A DNA stretch of 56,856 nt from Crocinitomicaceae bacterium (lineage in GTDB: Bacteria > Bacteroidota > Bacteroidia > Flavobacteriales_D > Crocinitomicaceae): assembly GCA_021738405.1 (NCBI GenBank), contig JAIPCC010000005.1:1-56856 (forward strand). The letters are read 5' to 3'. Positions 10,001 to 17,700 of the stretch are shown piece by piece. Each line of letters opens with the position of its first letter. Positions within the stretch are counted from its first letter, which is position 1. A model generated the notes under the pieces. It had not been told where the DNA came from and made no database searches. It saw only the letters and a program-made list of their open reading frames with translations. Both the position numbers and the translations under genes were made by a program.

Positions 10001-10170
10001 TCAATGAAAACCCGAAACTCTTGCTTGGCAGCGGCAAACTGAGCTTTGGTAAATAGTTCTTCAGCATTGAAAAATGCTGCATTCTCTCCGCTAAATTTAA
10101 CGGACTCCTGAGCCCAAAAGAATAATGGGAAACAGAGCAGGAAGACAAGATAACGCAAGTTACGATTCAT
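7096..10170 (-). CDS. Large secreted TPR-repeat protein
   Basis: A 1024-aa protein with a signal peptide (MNRNLRYLVFLLCFPLFFWAQ). From about residue 35 to 990 it is almost entirely tetratricopeptide-like repeats, with motifs such as AYYNIGYAYFEQGKRDEAIQSF and TYFYYGNSLLKTKDSSAAIVQF. The tail is acidic (NEEPQPEMKIEINEE). The open frame reaches 10317, but the first 49 codons give no sensible N-terminus, and ATG 10170 starts the signal peptide. It is likely periplasmic and forms a superhelical scaffold. It is the first gene of an operon with the outer-membrane barrel (3-nt gap) and the quinone-oxidoreductase-like gene. A TAATTTTA box lies 6 nt before the ATG. Confidence 0.85.
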   Translation of the reverse strand: MNRNLRYLVFLLCFPLFFWAQESVKFSGENAAFFNAEELFTKAQFAAAKQEFRVFIDGCQTQQRNEHDPYLIKAYYYEGMSALKLYHNDAIPLLEQFNKTYPENNFRNEIAIGVGSYYFQSEDYLNAQVAFAQINLSGLSAEQKEEVLFKLGYSAYQNEDQDAAYLAFKDIKDGSTQYAKPALYYYAHISYVRSSLQEALEGFQALQKDSTFCGVVPYYIAQILYKQNKFQQVIDFAPTVLNCGFVNNEFDIQHIIGNAYYQLGKYDLALPFLERYHQNARGTRDDYYELGFAYYKTKQYEKAIKNFDRVTRAQDSLCHIAMYQIGDAYLQLNKLLPARSAFERAAEMLFLPQIKEDALFQFAVLSFKVDINPYDESVRAFENYLSQYPDSKRKRDVYQYLVNVYTNTSNYAKALESIEKLPSKDAQLKKVYQTVAFNYGVELFQKGQLTEAYAAFKRVDTYPMDPQMVALSRYWMADISFRKKELPAAINMYRDFINSPASNALPEKVDAYYNIGYAYFEQGKRDEAIQSFRTYLQLSPNKENKVVDATFRIADAYYVNKQNLQAIQYYQQAYNLNSALNDKALFYLAKAQGFNGQLAEKAVTLSKLLKEEPVSKYRMNAQYELARTYMSQLNYDDALKSYQSFLTEFPKSPYLLDVKLDVADIYYKKWDYIKSEAAYLEILASYEQQREVCKEVVLSLIDVYNAQKKPDLASEVIDRYPCANISTEEKENIFYSPALAAYQDTNFREAVEKFEIYLSKFPNGRYLNETYFYYGNSLLKTKDSSAAIVQFEKYLATSVSTFAEYASSKTAAYYYMKKNYETALQYYQKLESAAAKPTSTFEAKLGIMRCAFMVANYNLAKENARFVLDNAALTPQLRVEAEYATGLSNYHLKQYEVAKPSLEWLVKNTTTSMGSEAKYLLSDIYFGQQMYDEAEAEIKALLKMKPSYNYWVAKGLLLQTRVHISREDLFQAEQTLKSVMDFYPDQQDGVLAEASDLWDELMQLKNPPANEEPQPEMKIEINEE

Positions 10171-10186
10171 AGAATGTAAAATTAAT

Positions 10187-10211
10187 GGGGGCGCAGGCCC
10201 AACAAGCCCCC
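10187..10211. repeat. GC-rich inverted repeat in a divergent promoter region
   Basis: GGGGGC (10187-10192) and GCCCCC (10206-10211) form a 6-bp perfect stem with a 13-nt loop. It is the most GC-rich stretch of the 140-nt gap between the TPR gene and ftsE, and covers the expected -33 region of the TPR gene. It has no U tract and could be an operator or chance. Confidence 0.35.
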
Positions 10212-10259
10212 TACAATCAAAAGTTTTAAACCTGAATTTGTTAAGATAAAATCGCAGCT

Positions 10260-10294
10260 TTTGACAAATGGTTACGACATATTGAACACATTTG
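10260..10294 (+). promoter_or_regulatory. Possible ftsE promoter
   Basis: TTTG at 10260-10263 and CACATTTG at 10287-10294 (one mismatch to TAnnTTTG), 23 nt apart, with the GTG start 16 nt downstream. The spacing is at the long end of the accepted range. Confidence 0.25.
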
Positions 10295-10310
10295 TCTAAA
10301 ATTAGAACTC

Positions 10311-10988
10311 GTGTCAAATGTCATCGCGCTGGCTGCAGCCAATATTTACCAACAAGATCAACTGATCTTATCGAACGTTCAGCTTGAACTTGCTGCTCAA
10401 TCCTTTGCTTATTTAATCGGTAAAACCGGTAGCGGAAAGAGTAGTTTGCTCAAAACCCTTTATGCCGAAATTCCATTAGTGGAGGGCGAAGGCGAAGTCT
10501 GTGGTTATAAACTCAAGGGCCTCAAGCGCAAGGATATTCCGTTTTTGCGCCGAAAAATTGGCATCGTTTTTCAAGATTTTCAATTGCTAACCGACCGAAA
10601 TGTAATCGATAACCTCAAGTTTGTCTTGGGCGCAACGGGCTGGAAAGACAAAAAATTAATGGAGCAACGCGCACTCAACTGCTTGCAGCTCGTTGGCATT
10701 GAGCAAAAAGCGCATTCGTTTCCGCACATGCTCTCGGGTGGAGAGCAACAGCGCGTGTCTATCGCCCGTGCCCTGCTCAATCAGCCTGCGCTCATTCTTG
10801 CAGATGAGCCTACTGGCAACCTCGATCCAGAAACCTCAAAAGAAATCATGGAGCTATTGATTGCAGTAGCTAAAGAGGAAAATACAGCCATTTTGATGGC
10901 CACCCATGACATGCAGATGGTGCGCCATTATCCAGGCAGGATTCTAGAAGTACTCGATGGTCATTTAGTCGAAAAAACGACTATTTAG
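10311..10988 (+). CDS. ftsE: Cell-division ABC transporter ATPase FtsE
   Basis: A 225-aa ABC ATPase with Walker A GKTGSGKSS (37-45), Q-loop FQDFQLL (87-93), signature LSGGEQQR (141-148), Walker B LILADEPTGNLD (161-172) and switch His in THD. The size and the short form without extra domains fit FtsE, which with FtsX controls peptidoglycan hydrolases at the septum. No ftsX is adjacent, so a LolD-like lipoprotein exporter ATPase is the main alternative. The start must be GTG 10311: no in-frame ATG precedes the Walker A motif, and the GTG start gives the family's normal N-terminus. Its stop overlaps the convergent ansA stop by 8 nt. Confidence 0.83.
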   Translation: MSNVIALAAANIYQQDQLILSNVQLELAAQSFAYLIGKTGSGKSSLLKTLYAEIPLVEGEGEVCGYKLKGLKRKDIPFLRRKIGIVFQDFQLLTDRNVIDNLKFVLGATGWKDKKLMEQRALNCLQLVGIEQKAHSFPHMLSGGEQQRVSIARALLNQPALILADEPTGNLDPETSKEIMELLIAVAKEENTAILMATHDMQMVRHYPGRILEVLDGHLVEKTTI

Positions 10989-12006
10989 CAGCTGAAAGTT
11001 CGCCGGCGATGGCCGTTCTGATAAAAGCAGCACGCTCGGTTGAAGGCACATTGGCCAATGCAAACATACATTTGGTGAGCGCGGCCTCGGCCGTTAAATC
11101 TGCACCACTGATCACGCCAATTTTTTCGAAAAAAGTACTCGTCTGGTATGCGCCTTGTCTTACTGCTCCGCTCTGACACTGCGTGATATTCAATACCAAG
11201 CCACCCGCAGCAACAAACGCTTCTAGTAAAGTCTGAAAACGCTGCTTGCTAAAGGCATTTCCTGCACCGAAGGTTTCGATGATCAAAATTTTGATGTCGG
11301 GGTAACTCAGCGCTTTTGTATAGTGTTCAAAAGGCATTCCGGGGAAAAGTCGCCAAATCAAGACCTCATTAGAAACTTCGAATTGCGCTTGCAAAGCCGG
11401 GAGCTGCGTTCTAAACAAACGTTCTTGGAACCACTCTATTTGTACGCCCGCTTTGGCTAACAACGGATAATTTGGGGAGGCAAAAGCCTCAAACTGATGT
11501 GCTGAAACTTTAGAGCTGCGGTTGGCTCTGAACAAAGCATATTCAAAATAAACCGCAACTTCTTGTAAAATTGGTTGACCCTGTGCATCGGTTGCCGCCG
11601 CAATTTCGATGGCTGTAATGAGGTTTTCTTTGCCGTCTGTTCTGATGATACCAATAGGCAATTGTGAACCTGTAAATACGATGGGTTTCTTGAGGCCTTG
11701 CAACATAAAACTCAAGGCACTAGCGGTGTAGGCCATGGTGTCGGTACCGTGCAGGATCACAAAACCATCAAAAAGTTCGTAGCTTGATGCAATCCAACTG
11801 GCCAGTTGTTGCCAATGTTGAGGGCCTAGCTCCGAAGAGTCTAATGGCGGGTCAAAACTCTTGACTTGGATATCGAGTTCAAAGCGTTTGAGCTCAGGAA
11901 TATGCCCGTATAGGTGCGAGAAATCAAAGCTTTCGAGGGCGCCAGTTTGCGCATTGGTGATCATGCCAATGGTGCCGCCGGTATAAATAAGTAAGAGCTT
12001 ACGCAT
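10981..12006 (-). CDS. ansA: Type I L-asparaginase
   Basis: A 341-aa enzyme that hydrolyses asparagine to aspartate and ammonia. It has both catalytic threonine motifs: YTGGTIGM (residues 8-15) and HGTDTMAYTASAL (about 85-97), plus the TGSQLPIG and ETFGAGNAF segments of the family. No signal peptide is present, so it is cytoplasmic, as expected for the type I form. Start ATG 12006 gives the usual short N-terminus; it overlaps the tatD stop by 8 nt, so it is the last gene of a galE-tatD-ansA operon. The shared operon has no obvious metabolic logic. The 3' end overlaps ftsE on the other strand. Confidence 0.93.
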   Translation of the reverse strand: MRKLLLIYTGGTIGMITNAQTGALESFDFSHLYGHIPELKRFELDIQVKSFDPPLDSSELGPQHWQQLASWIASSYELFDGFVILHGTDTMAYTASALSFMLQGLKKPIVFTGSQLPIGIIRTDGKENLITAIEIAAATDAQGQPILQEVAVYFEYALFRANRSSKVSAHQFEAFASPNYPLLAKAGVQIEWFQERLFRTQLPALQAQFEVSNEVLIWRLFPGMPFEHYTKALSYPDIKILIIETFGAGNAFSKQRFQTLLEAFVAAGGLVLNITQCQSGAVRQGAYQTSTFFEKIGVISGADLTAEAALTKCMFALANVPSTERAAFIRTAIAGELSAAK

Positions 12007-12796
12007 GCTCGAAAGTAAGGAATTTTTCTAAAGCGAATAAACGAATGGCGTTGGCTGAGCTGAGCTTTTCTATTTGCGCCGCACTCAGGCCCAATACTTC
12101 CTGGAGTTTACTCACCACCTCTATGAGGTAACTTGGCTCATTGCGCTTGCCCCGATATGGAACCGGCGACAAATATGGTGCGTCAGTCTCGAGTAGTAGT
12201 CTGTCTAAAGGGATTTCCTTCACGACCTCAGCCAAACCGGCATTTTTGTAAGTGAGCACACCACCAATGCCGAAATAAAACTGTTGGTATTTAAGGATGC
12301 GCTGCACTTGCTCTTTGCTGCCTGTAAAGCAATGAAAAACACCGCTGAGCTCAGGTGTCCACTCTTCGTCGAGTACGGCAAATAATTCTTCAAATGCCTT
12401 GCGCACATGAATAGCTATTGGTAACTGGAGTTTTTTTGCCCACTGCACTTGAATCCGAAAAACCTCTTTTTGGGCTTCGAGAAAGGTGTCGTCCCAGTAG
12501 AGGTCGAGGCCGATTTCACCCACGGCGCAATAACGCCCTGGCGCAGCAAAAAGCTGTTTTTCTATAGTGGCTAATTCTTGCTGCCAATTGGCTTTGACGT
12601 AAGTGGGGTGCAAGCCCATCATCGGGATGCAATTTGCAGTGGTGTCAGCCAAATTTTCTAATGCGGCAATGCTTTCAACATCGATATTTGGCAAAAGAAT
12701 GGCGCCCACACCTGTTTGGGTGGCGCGACTCAGTACTTCAGCGCGATCAATATCAAATTCTTCGGCGTAAAGATGTGAATGCGTATCGATGATCAT
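11999..12796 (-). CDS. TatD-family metal-dependent hydrolase (DNase)
   Basis: A 265-aa TIM-barrel hydrolase. It has the metal-binding IDTHSHLY at the N-terminus, GEIGLDLYWD, IHVRKAF, FHCFTGS and the C-terminal LLETDAPYLSP followed by RGKRNEP. TatD enzymes are magnesium-dependent DNases linked to DNA repair and degradation; the name comes from a neighbouring gene and not from a role in Tat export. The open frame extends 10 codons upstream, but ATG 12796 gives MIIDTHSHL, the family's standard start, and overlaps the galE TGA in an ATGA junction. Confidence 0.93.
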   Translation of the reverse strand: MIIDTHSHLYAEEFDIDRAEVLSRATQTGVGAILLPNIDVESIAALENLADTTANCIPMMGLHPTYVKANWQQELATIEKQLFAAPGRYCAVGEIGLDLYWDDTFLEAQKEVFRIQVQWAKKLQLPIAIHVRKAFEELFAVLDEEWTPELSGVFHCFTGSKEQVQRILKYQQFYFGIGGVLTYKNAGLAEVVKEIPLDRLLLETDAPYLSPVPYRGKRNEPSYLIEVVSKLQEVLGLSAAQIEKLSSANAIRLFALEKFLTFEHA

Positions 12797-13815
12797 AGGG
12801 TCGCGAGGTATTGCTCCCAGGCCCAAGCGTCACGGAGGGCATCTTCTATGCCAAGGCGGGCCTTCCAGCCGAGCAGTTGCTCACCTTTGGTGGCATTGGC
12901 GTAAATTTCAATGACGTCGCCTTGTCTTCTCGGTCCAATGACGTGCGGCAAGGCTTGGCCTGTCACGCGTTCAAAAGCCGAGACAATTTCAAGTACTGAA
13001 GTGCCGGTGCCGGTGCCGATATTCACCGCTTCTAGCAGCCCTTCTTGTTGTTTAGACAAGAAGTCTAGGGCCGCAACGTGCGCTTCTGCTAAATCTTGCA
13101 CATGGATGTAGTCGCGGATGCAAGAGCCGTCACGAGTGGGGTAATCGTTGCCAAAAATGGTCAGGTGCGGGTACTTTCCGATGGCCGTTTGGGTTACAAA
13201 AGGCAAAAGATTATTGGGTTTTCCGATCGGGAACTCGCCAATAAGCGCCGAAGGATGCGCACCAACTGGATTGAAATACCGGAGGTTCATGAGCTTGATC
13301 TCTGGCGCACTGCGGTGAAAATCAGCAATGATTTGCTCGCCCATCCATTTGGTATAGCCATATGGTGACTCCGGTAATTGCTTAGGGGTTGTTTCACTGA
13401 CTTCTTTCTCGCCTTTGGGTTCGCCATAAACGGTACACGAAGAAGAAAACACAAAATTCTTGACCTGACGAGATTGCAACAGCGAAAGAACATTGATCAG
13501 GCCTACTAAATTGTTCTGATAGTAATCTAACGGTTTGTCTACAGATTCGCCGACCGCTTTGTACGCCGCAAAATGAATGACGCCCTCAAAAGTATATTTG
13601 TCAAATAACTCGGTTAAGGCTTGCTTGTCGCAGATATCTATCGGATAAAGCAATGGATCGTGACCTAAAATTGAACGAAGACCTGCTAAGACAATTTTGT
13701 TGGCATTGCGAAAGTCATCGGCAATAACTGGTGTGTAACCTTGCTGCTGCAAGGCGAGTACGGTGTGTGAGCCAATATAGCCCGCACCGCCAGTAACGAG
13801 TACGTATTTATTCAT
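12793..13815 (-). CDS. galE: UDP-glucose 4-epimerase
   Basis: A 340-aa short-chain dehydrogenase that interconverts UDP-glucose and UDP-galactose, supplying galactose for surface polysaccharides. The NAD-binding GGAGYIGS is at residues 9-16, FAAYKAVGES at about 83-92, the catalytic Ser/Tyr/Lys as SSSCTVYGE and YGYTKWMGE, and RYFNPVGAHPS matches the substrate loop. Length is normal for the family. It is the first gene of a three-gene operon. A -7 box TAACTTTG ends 4 nt before its ATG, suggesting a leaderless transcript. The DUF2141 gene is transcribed divergently 64 nt away. Confidence 0.95.
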   Translation of the reverse strand: MNKYVLVTGGAGYIGSHTVLALQQQGYTPVIADDFRNANKIVLAGLRSILGHDPLLYPIDICDKQALTELFDKYTFEGVIHFAAYKAVGESVDKPLDYYQNNLVGLINVLSLLQSRQVKNFVFSSSCTVYGEPKGEKEVSETTPKQLPESPYGYTKWMGEQIIADFHRSAPEIKLMNLRYFNPVGAHPSALIGEFPIGKPNNLLPFVTQTAIGKYPHLTIFGNDYPTRDGSCIRDYIHVQDLAEAHVAALDFLSKQQEGLLEAVNIGTGTGTSVLEIVSAFERVTGQALPHVIGPRRQGDVIEIYANATKGEQLLGWKARLGIEDALRDAWAWEQYLATL

Positions 13816-13819
13816 AAAA

Positions 13820-13827
13820 CAAAGTTA
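13820..13827 (-). promoter_or_regulatory. -7 box of galE with leaderless spacing
   Basis: TAACTTTG followed by 4 nt and ATG 13815 (TAACTTTGTTTTATG). Same architecture as at asnS, SCO1 and the TPR lipoprotein. The -33 match is weak (GTTC, 19 nt upstream). Confidence 0.5.
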
Positions 13828-13836
13828 GGAGAATCC

Positions 13837-13868
13837 GTTGGTTGTTGAACAGCTTTACCTTAAGTTTG
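13837..13868 (+). promoter_or_regulatory. Promoter of the DUF2141 gene
   Basis: GTTG at 13837-13840, a 20-nt spacer and TAAGTTTG at 13861-13868, an exact TAnnTTTG. The ATG at 13880 is 11 nt downstream, so the leader would be only a few nucleotides. It is back to back with the galE promoter. Confidence 0.5.
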
Positions 13869-13879
13869 TTAGTAGCAAT

Positions 13880-14284
13880 ATGAAACTACTCCTCGCGTTC
13901 ACTTTACTTGGCCTTTTGGGCACTACCTACGACCTCGAAGTGCAAGTAGATGGTATCCCTAACACCAAAGGCACCGTATTTATCGGACTCTTCAATTCGA
14001 GTGCTTCATTTCCAAATTACGGTAAGCAATACAAAGGTGTTGTGGTTACGCACGAAGGCAAAAGTCATGTCTTTAAGTTCAAAAACTTGCCAAAAGACAG
14101 CTACGCCTTGGCCATTTACCACGACGAAAACAAAAATGGTAAGCTAGACAAAAACCTATTTGGAGCGCCTACAGAAGCCTATGGCTTTTCCAATAATGCC
14201 AGAGAAACTTTCTCAGCACCTAGCTTTGAGTCTGCAAAAATTGTGTTGGATCGAGACAAAAAATGCCAAATCAGGATCAAGTAA
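13880..14284 (+). CDS. DUF2141-domain secreted protein
   Basis: A 134-aa protein with a short signal peptide (residues 1-16, MKLLLAFTLLGLLGTT). The mature part matches DUF2141: GTVFIGLFNSSASFP near 29-43, YALAIYHDENKNGKLDKNLFG (about 89-109) and the tail EAYGFSNNAR. The Asp-rich DENKNGKLD resembles a calcium-binding loop. The biological role of the family is unknown; it is probably periplasmic. The frame opens at 13838, but only ATG 13880 gives a signal peptide, and it lies just downstream of a -7 box. Convergent with the biotin carrier gene, 5 nt apart. Confidence 0.85.
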   Translation: MKLLLAFTLLGLLGTTYDLEVQVDGIPNTKGTVFIGLFNSSASFPNYGKQYKGVVVTHEGKSHVFKFKNLPKDSYALAIYHDENKNGKLDKNLFGAPTEAYGFSNNARETFSAPSFESAKIVLDRDKKCQIRIK

Positions 14285-14289
14285 ACCGA

Positions 14290-14757
14290 TCAGCTAAACG
14301 CGATTAAAAGCGCTCCTTTGTCTACAACATCACCTTGCTGAATCGCAATTTCAGAAACCGCACCGATGCCTTCGGCCTTCAAAACGTTTTCCATCTTCAT
14401 GGCTTCGAGCGAAAGCAATGGCGTGCCGGGTTCTACTTCTTGGCCTACCTGAACGTGTATGGCGGTCACGCGGCCTGGCATAGGCGCCTGCATTTCTTTG
14501 AGTTTGCGCAATTTGGGTTGGTCTAGGCCCATCGCGGCAATTAGTGAATCTAGCGGATGGCCTTTCTTGACCTGAAACGTGCGGTGATTGATGCGAATGG
14601 TGAGTTGGCCTGTTTCTGATTGGTCTGAAACGAGCTCACCATGGTATTTTTTACCTTCAAACTTGATTTCAAAAAAGCGATGATCAAACCACTTGACGGC
14701 AGCGCCACTAAGGGTTTGGGTTTCTTTATCGTCTAGGAACCATTTGTTCATGAGCAT
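14290..14757 (-). CDS. Biotin carboxyl carrier protein
   Basis: A 155-aa biotin/lipoyl-attachment protein. The C-terminal domain (about 88-155) has APMPGRV and the biotinylation motif EAMKMEN with Lys121 as the biotin site. The N-terminal half (about 1-75) is the extra domain seen in Bacteroidota carriers of acyl-CoA carboxylases. It should carry carboxybiotin between a biotin carboxylase (not in this window) and a carboxyltransferase, plausibly the one at 907-2448. Its ATG overlaps the ileS TAA by one base (TAATG), so translation is coupled to ileS, an unusual partner for a carboxylase subunit. Start MLM versus the second Met (MNKW) cannot be decided. Confidence 0.9.
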   Translation of the reverse strand: MLMNKWFLDDKETQTLSGAAVKWFDHRFFEIKFEGKKYHGELVSDQSETGQLTIRINHRTFQVKKGHPLDSLIAAMGLDQPKLRKLKEMQAPMPGRVTAIHVQVGQEVEPGTPLLSLEAMKMENVLKAEGIGAVSEIAIQQGDVVDKGALLIAFS

Positions 14758-17700
14758 TATTTTGAAAGTTGAATAGCGGTATCGGCAGGGGCTTCAATTT
14801 CTTCTGTTTTTTCGATTGAAAGGCTAGTAAATTGAATGTCGTTGGCCAAGACCTCTGTACAAATATAAGCTTTATGTGTTGCAATTGCTGCTTGAATAGC
14901 TGCAGTGGTGTCTATCTGCACCAGGATGCGATCCGTGACATCAAAAGCGCTTTCCTTGCGTAAATTCTGAATGCGATTGACAATTTCACGGGCCAAGCCT
15001 TCAGCCTTTAGTTCGTCAGAAATCGTGACATCTAAAGCAACCGTTAAGCCATTTTCATTGGCGACCAACCAACCCGGAATGTCTTGGGCCTGGATTTCAA
15101 AATCCGAGAGGTCTAAGGCAATTGTCTCGCCTTCTACCTGGCCATGCCATCCTTGGTTCAGTTCAATTTGTGCAATGTCATTTTGATCGAATTGTTGCAC
15201 AACTTGGCTGATGGCCTTCATTTGCTTGCCGTATTTGGGGCCAATGGTTTTGAAGTTCGGCTTGATCGACTTCACGAGGATGCCGGTATCGGTGAGTAAT
15301 TCGAGTTCTTTGACATTGACCTCTGAGCAAATCAAATCCGTAACATGACGGAAATTGGCAGCTTCTTGGGCGTTCAATACGGGAATCATGATTTTTTGTA
15401 GCGGTTGACGCACGCGAATGTGCTGCTTCTTGCGCAGCGCGAGTACCAGAGAACACGCTTTTTGAGCCAACTCCATTTGGGTTTCTAAGGTTGGCAAAAT
15501 ATGCTGCTCAACGGCGCTCGGGAAGTCAGCTAAATGCACCGAGGCATGTGCTTGACGGCCCGACACTGTATTGAGGTCTGTGTAGAGCTGATCCATGTAG
15601 AACGGTGCAATTGGCGCCGCTAAAATGGCAATTGTTTCTAAACAAGTATAAAGCGTCTGGTAGGCTGCGAGTTTGTCTTGTCTGTCGTCGTTTTTCCAGA
15701 AGCGGCGGCGGCACAAACGCACATACCAGTTGGAAAGCTGCTCGGTGACAAAATCTTGAATGGCGCGGCCCGCCTTGGTTGGCTCATAGGCAGCAAAGGC
15801 AGCATCTACCTCAGCAATTAAAGAGTTGAGTTTGGAAATTACCCACTGGTCAATTTCTGGGCGCTCAGAGAGTGCAATTGGCGCTGCACTGAAATCAAAG
15901 CCATCGATATTGGCGTATAATGCAAAGAATGAATAGGTGTTGTATAGTGTTCCAAAGAATTTGCGCTGTACTTCGGCTATGCCTTCTAGATCAAACTTGA
16001 GGTTGTCCCAAGGTTGGGCGTTGGTGATCATGTACCAGCGCGTGGCATCTGGGCCGAATTTGTCTAGGGTGGTAAACGGATCAATTGCATTGCCCAAGCG
16101 CTTGGACATTTTCAAGCCGTTTTTATCGAGCACCAAGCCATTGGAAACTACATTTTTGTAGGCTTTTTGACCGAAAACCATTGTAGAAATGGCATGGAGT
16201 GTATAGAACCATCCGCGGGTTTGGTCAACGCCTTCTGCGATGAAATCGGCAGGGAAAGCGAGGTTGTCGTCTATTAGTGCTTTGTTCTCGAAGGGGTAAT
16301 GTAGCTGAGCATAAGGCATGGCGCCGGAGTCGAACCAAACGTCAATGAGGTCTGCCTCTCGCTTCATGGGCTTGCCACTCGGTGAAACCAAAATGATGGG
16401 GTCTACCTTGTGCTTGTGCAGGTCGATGAGCTCGTAATTTTGGTTGGAAAAATCAGTTGGTTCAAAAGCCGCAAAAGGGTTTTCGGTCATGAAGCCAGCA
16501 CGAACTGACTTCTCGATTTCATTTTTGAGGGTGGCAATTGAATCGATGCAAATGCGCTCATCGCCTTCTTCGCTAGACCAAATAGGAATCGGAATACCCC
16601 AATAGCGCGAACGCGAGAGGTTCCAGTCATTGGCGTTTTCGAGCCATTTGCCAAAGCGGCCAGAACCGGTTGCTTCGGGTTTCCAGTTGATTTCTTTGTT
16701 GAGGGCAACGAGTTGGTCTTTTTGATCGGTGACGCGGATAAACCAGGAGTCTAATGGATAATACAAGACTGGTTTGTCTGTGCGCCAACAATGCGGATAC
16801 GAGTGTTCGTATTTTTCTACTTTGAAGGCCTTGCCCTCTTCTTTCAATTGGATGGCAATTTGGACGTCGACAGAGCGTTCTGGCTCTTGGCCAGCATCGT
16901 AATATTCATTTTTGACGTACATGCCGGCGTAAGGGCCCACTTCGGGTCTGAAGCGGCCTTGGAGGTCGACGAGTGGAACGAGGTTGCCGCGCTCGTCTGC
17001 GACGAGCAGCCCTGGCACACCGGCTTCAGCCGCCACACGGGCGTCATCTGCACCAAAAGTTGGGGCGGTGTGTACGATTCCGGTGCCGTCTTCGGTGGTC
17101 ACGAAGTCTCCGCCAATGACCCTAAATGCTGCTTGGGCATTTTCTGCCGGCTGCGCATAAGCCAAGAGTTGTTGGTATTTGAGACCAATGAGGTCTTGTC
17201 CTTTGCAAGTGCCTAATACCGTGTAAGGAATTTGCTTGTCGCCAGCCTGGTAGCTTGCTAAACCTGCTGTGTCTTCAACCGCAACATAACCTTTGGCAAA
17301 TTGATACGCCACCAATTTGTTGGCGAGGATCACTTGCATGGGTTCAAAAGTATACTGGTTGTAGGTCGCAACAACGGCGTACTCGATTTGTGGGCCAACC
17401 GTGAGCGCTGTATTGGAAGGAAGCGTCCAGGGTGTGGTGGTCCAGGCAAGTAAATGTGTTTTTTCGGAAAAATGAGCCTCAAAAGGGAGCGCCTGAGCAC
17501 CCAATAACTCAAACATGGCTACAACGGTGGTGTCTTTGACATCTTTGTAGCAACCAGGCTGGTTGAGTTCATGCGAGGAAAGCCCAGTGCCTGCTTTGGG
17601 CGAGTATGGCTGAATGGTGTAGCCTTTGTACAACAATCCTTTGTTGTAAAGTTGCGCCAATAACCACCAAACGCTTTCCATATATTTGGGCGTGTAGGTG

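Noticed and set aside
16791-17216. 141-aa plus-strand open frame within ileS
   Set aside because: Antisense to conserved synthetase sequence; no supporting motif.
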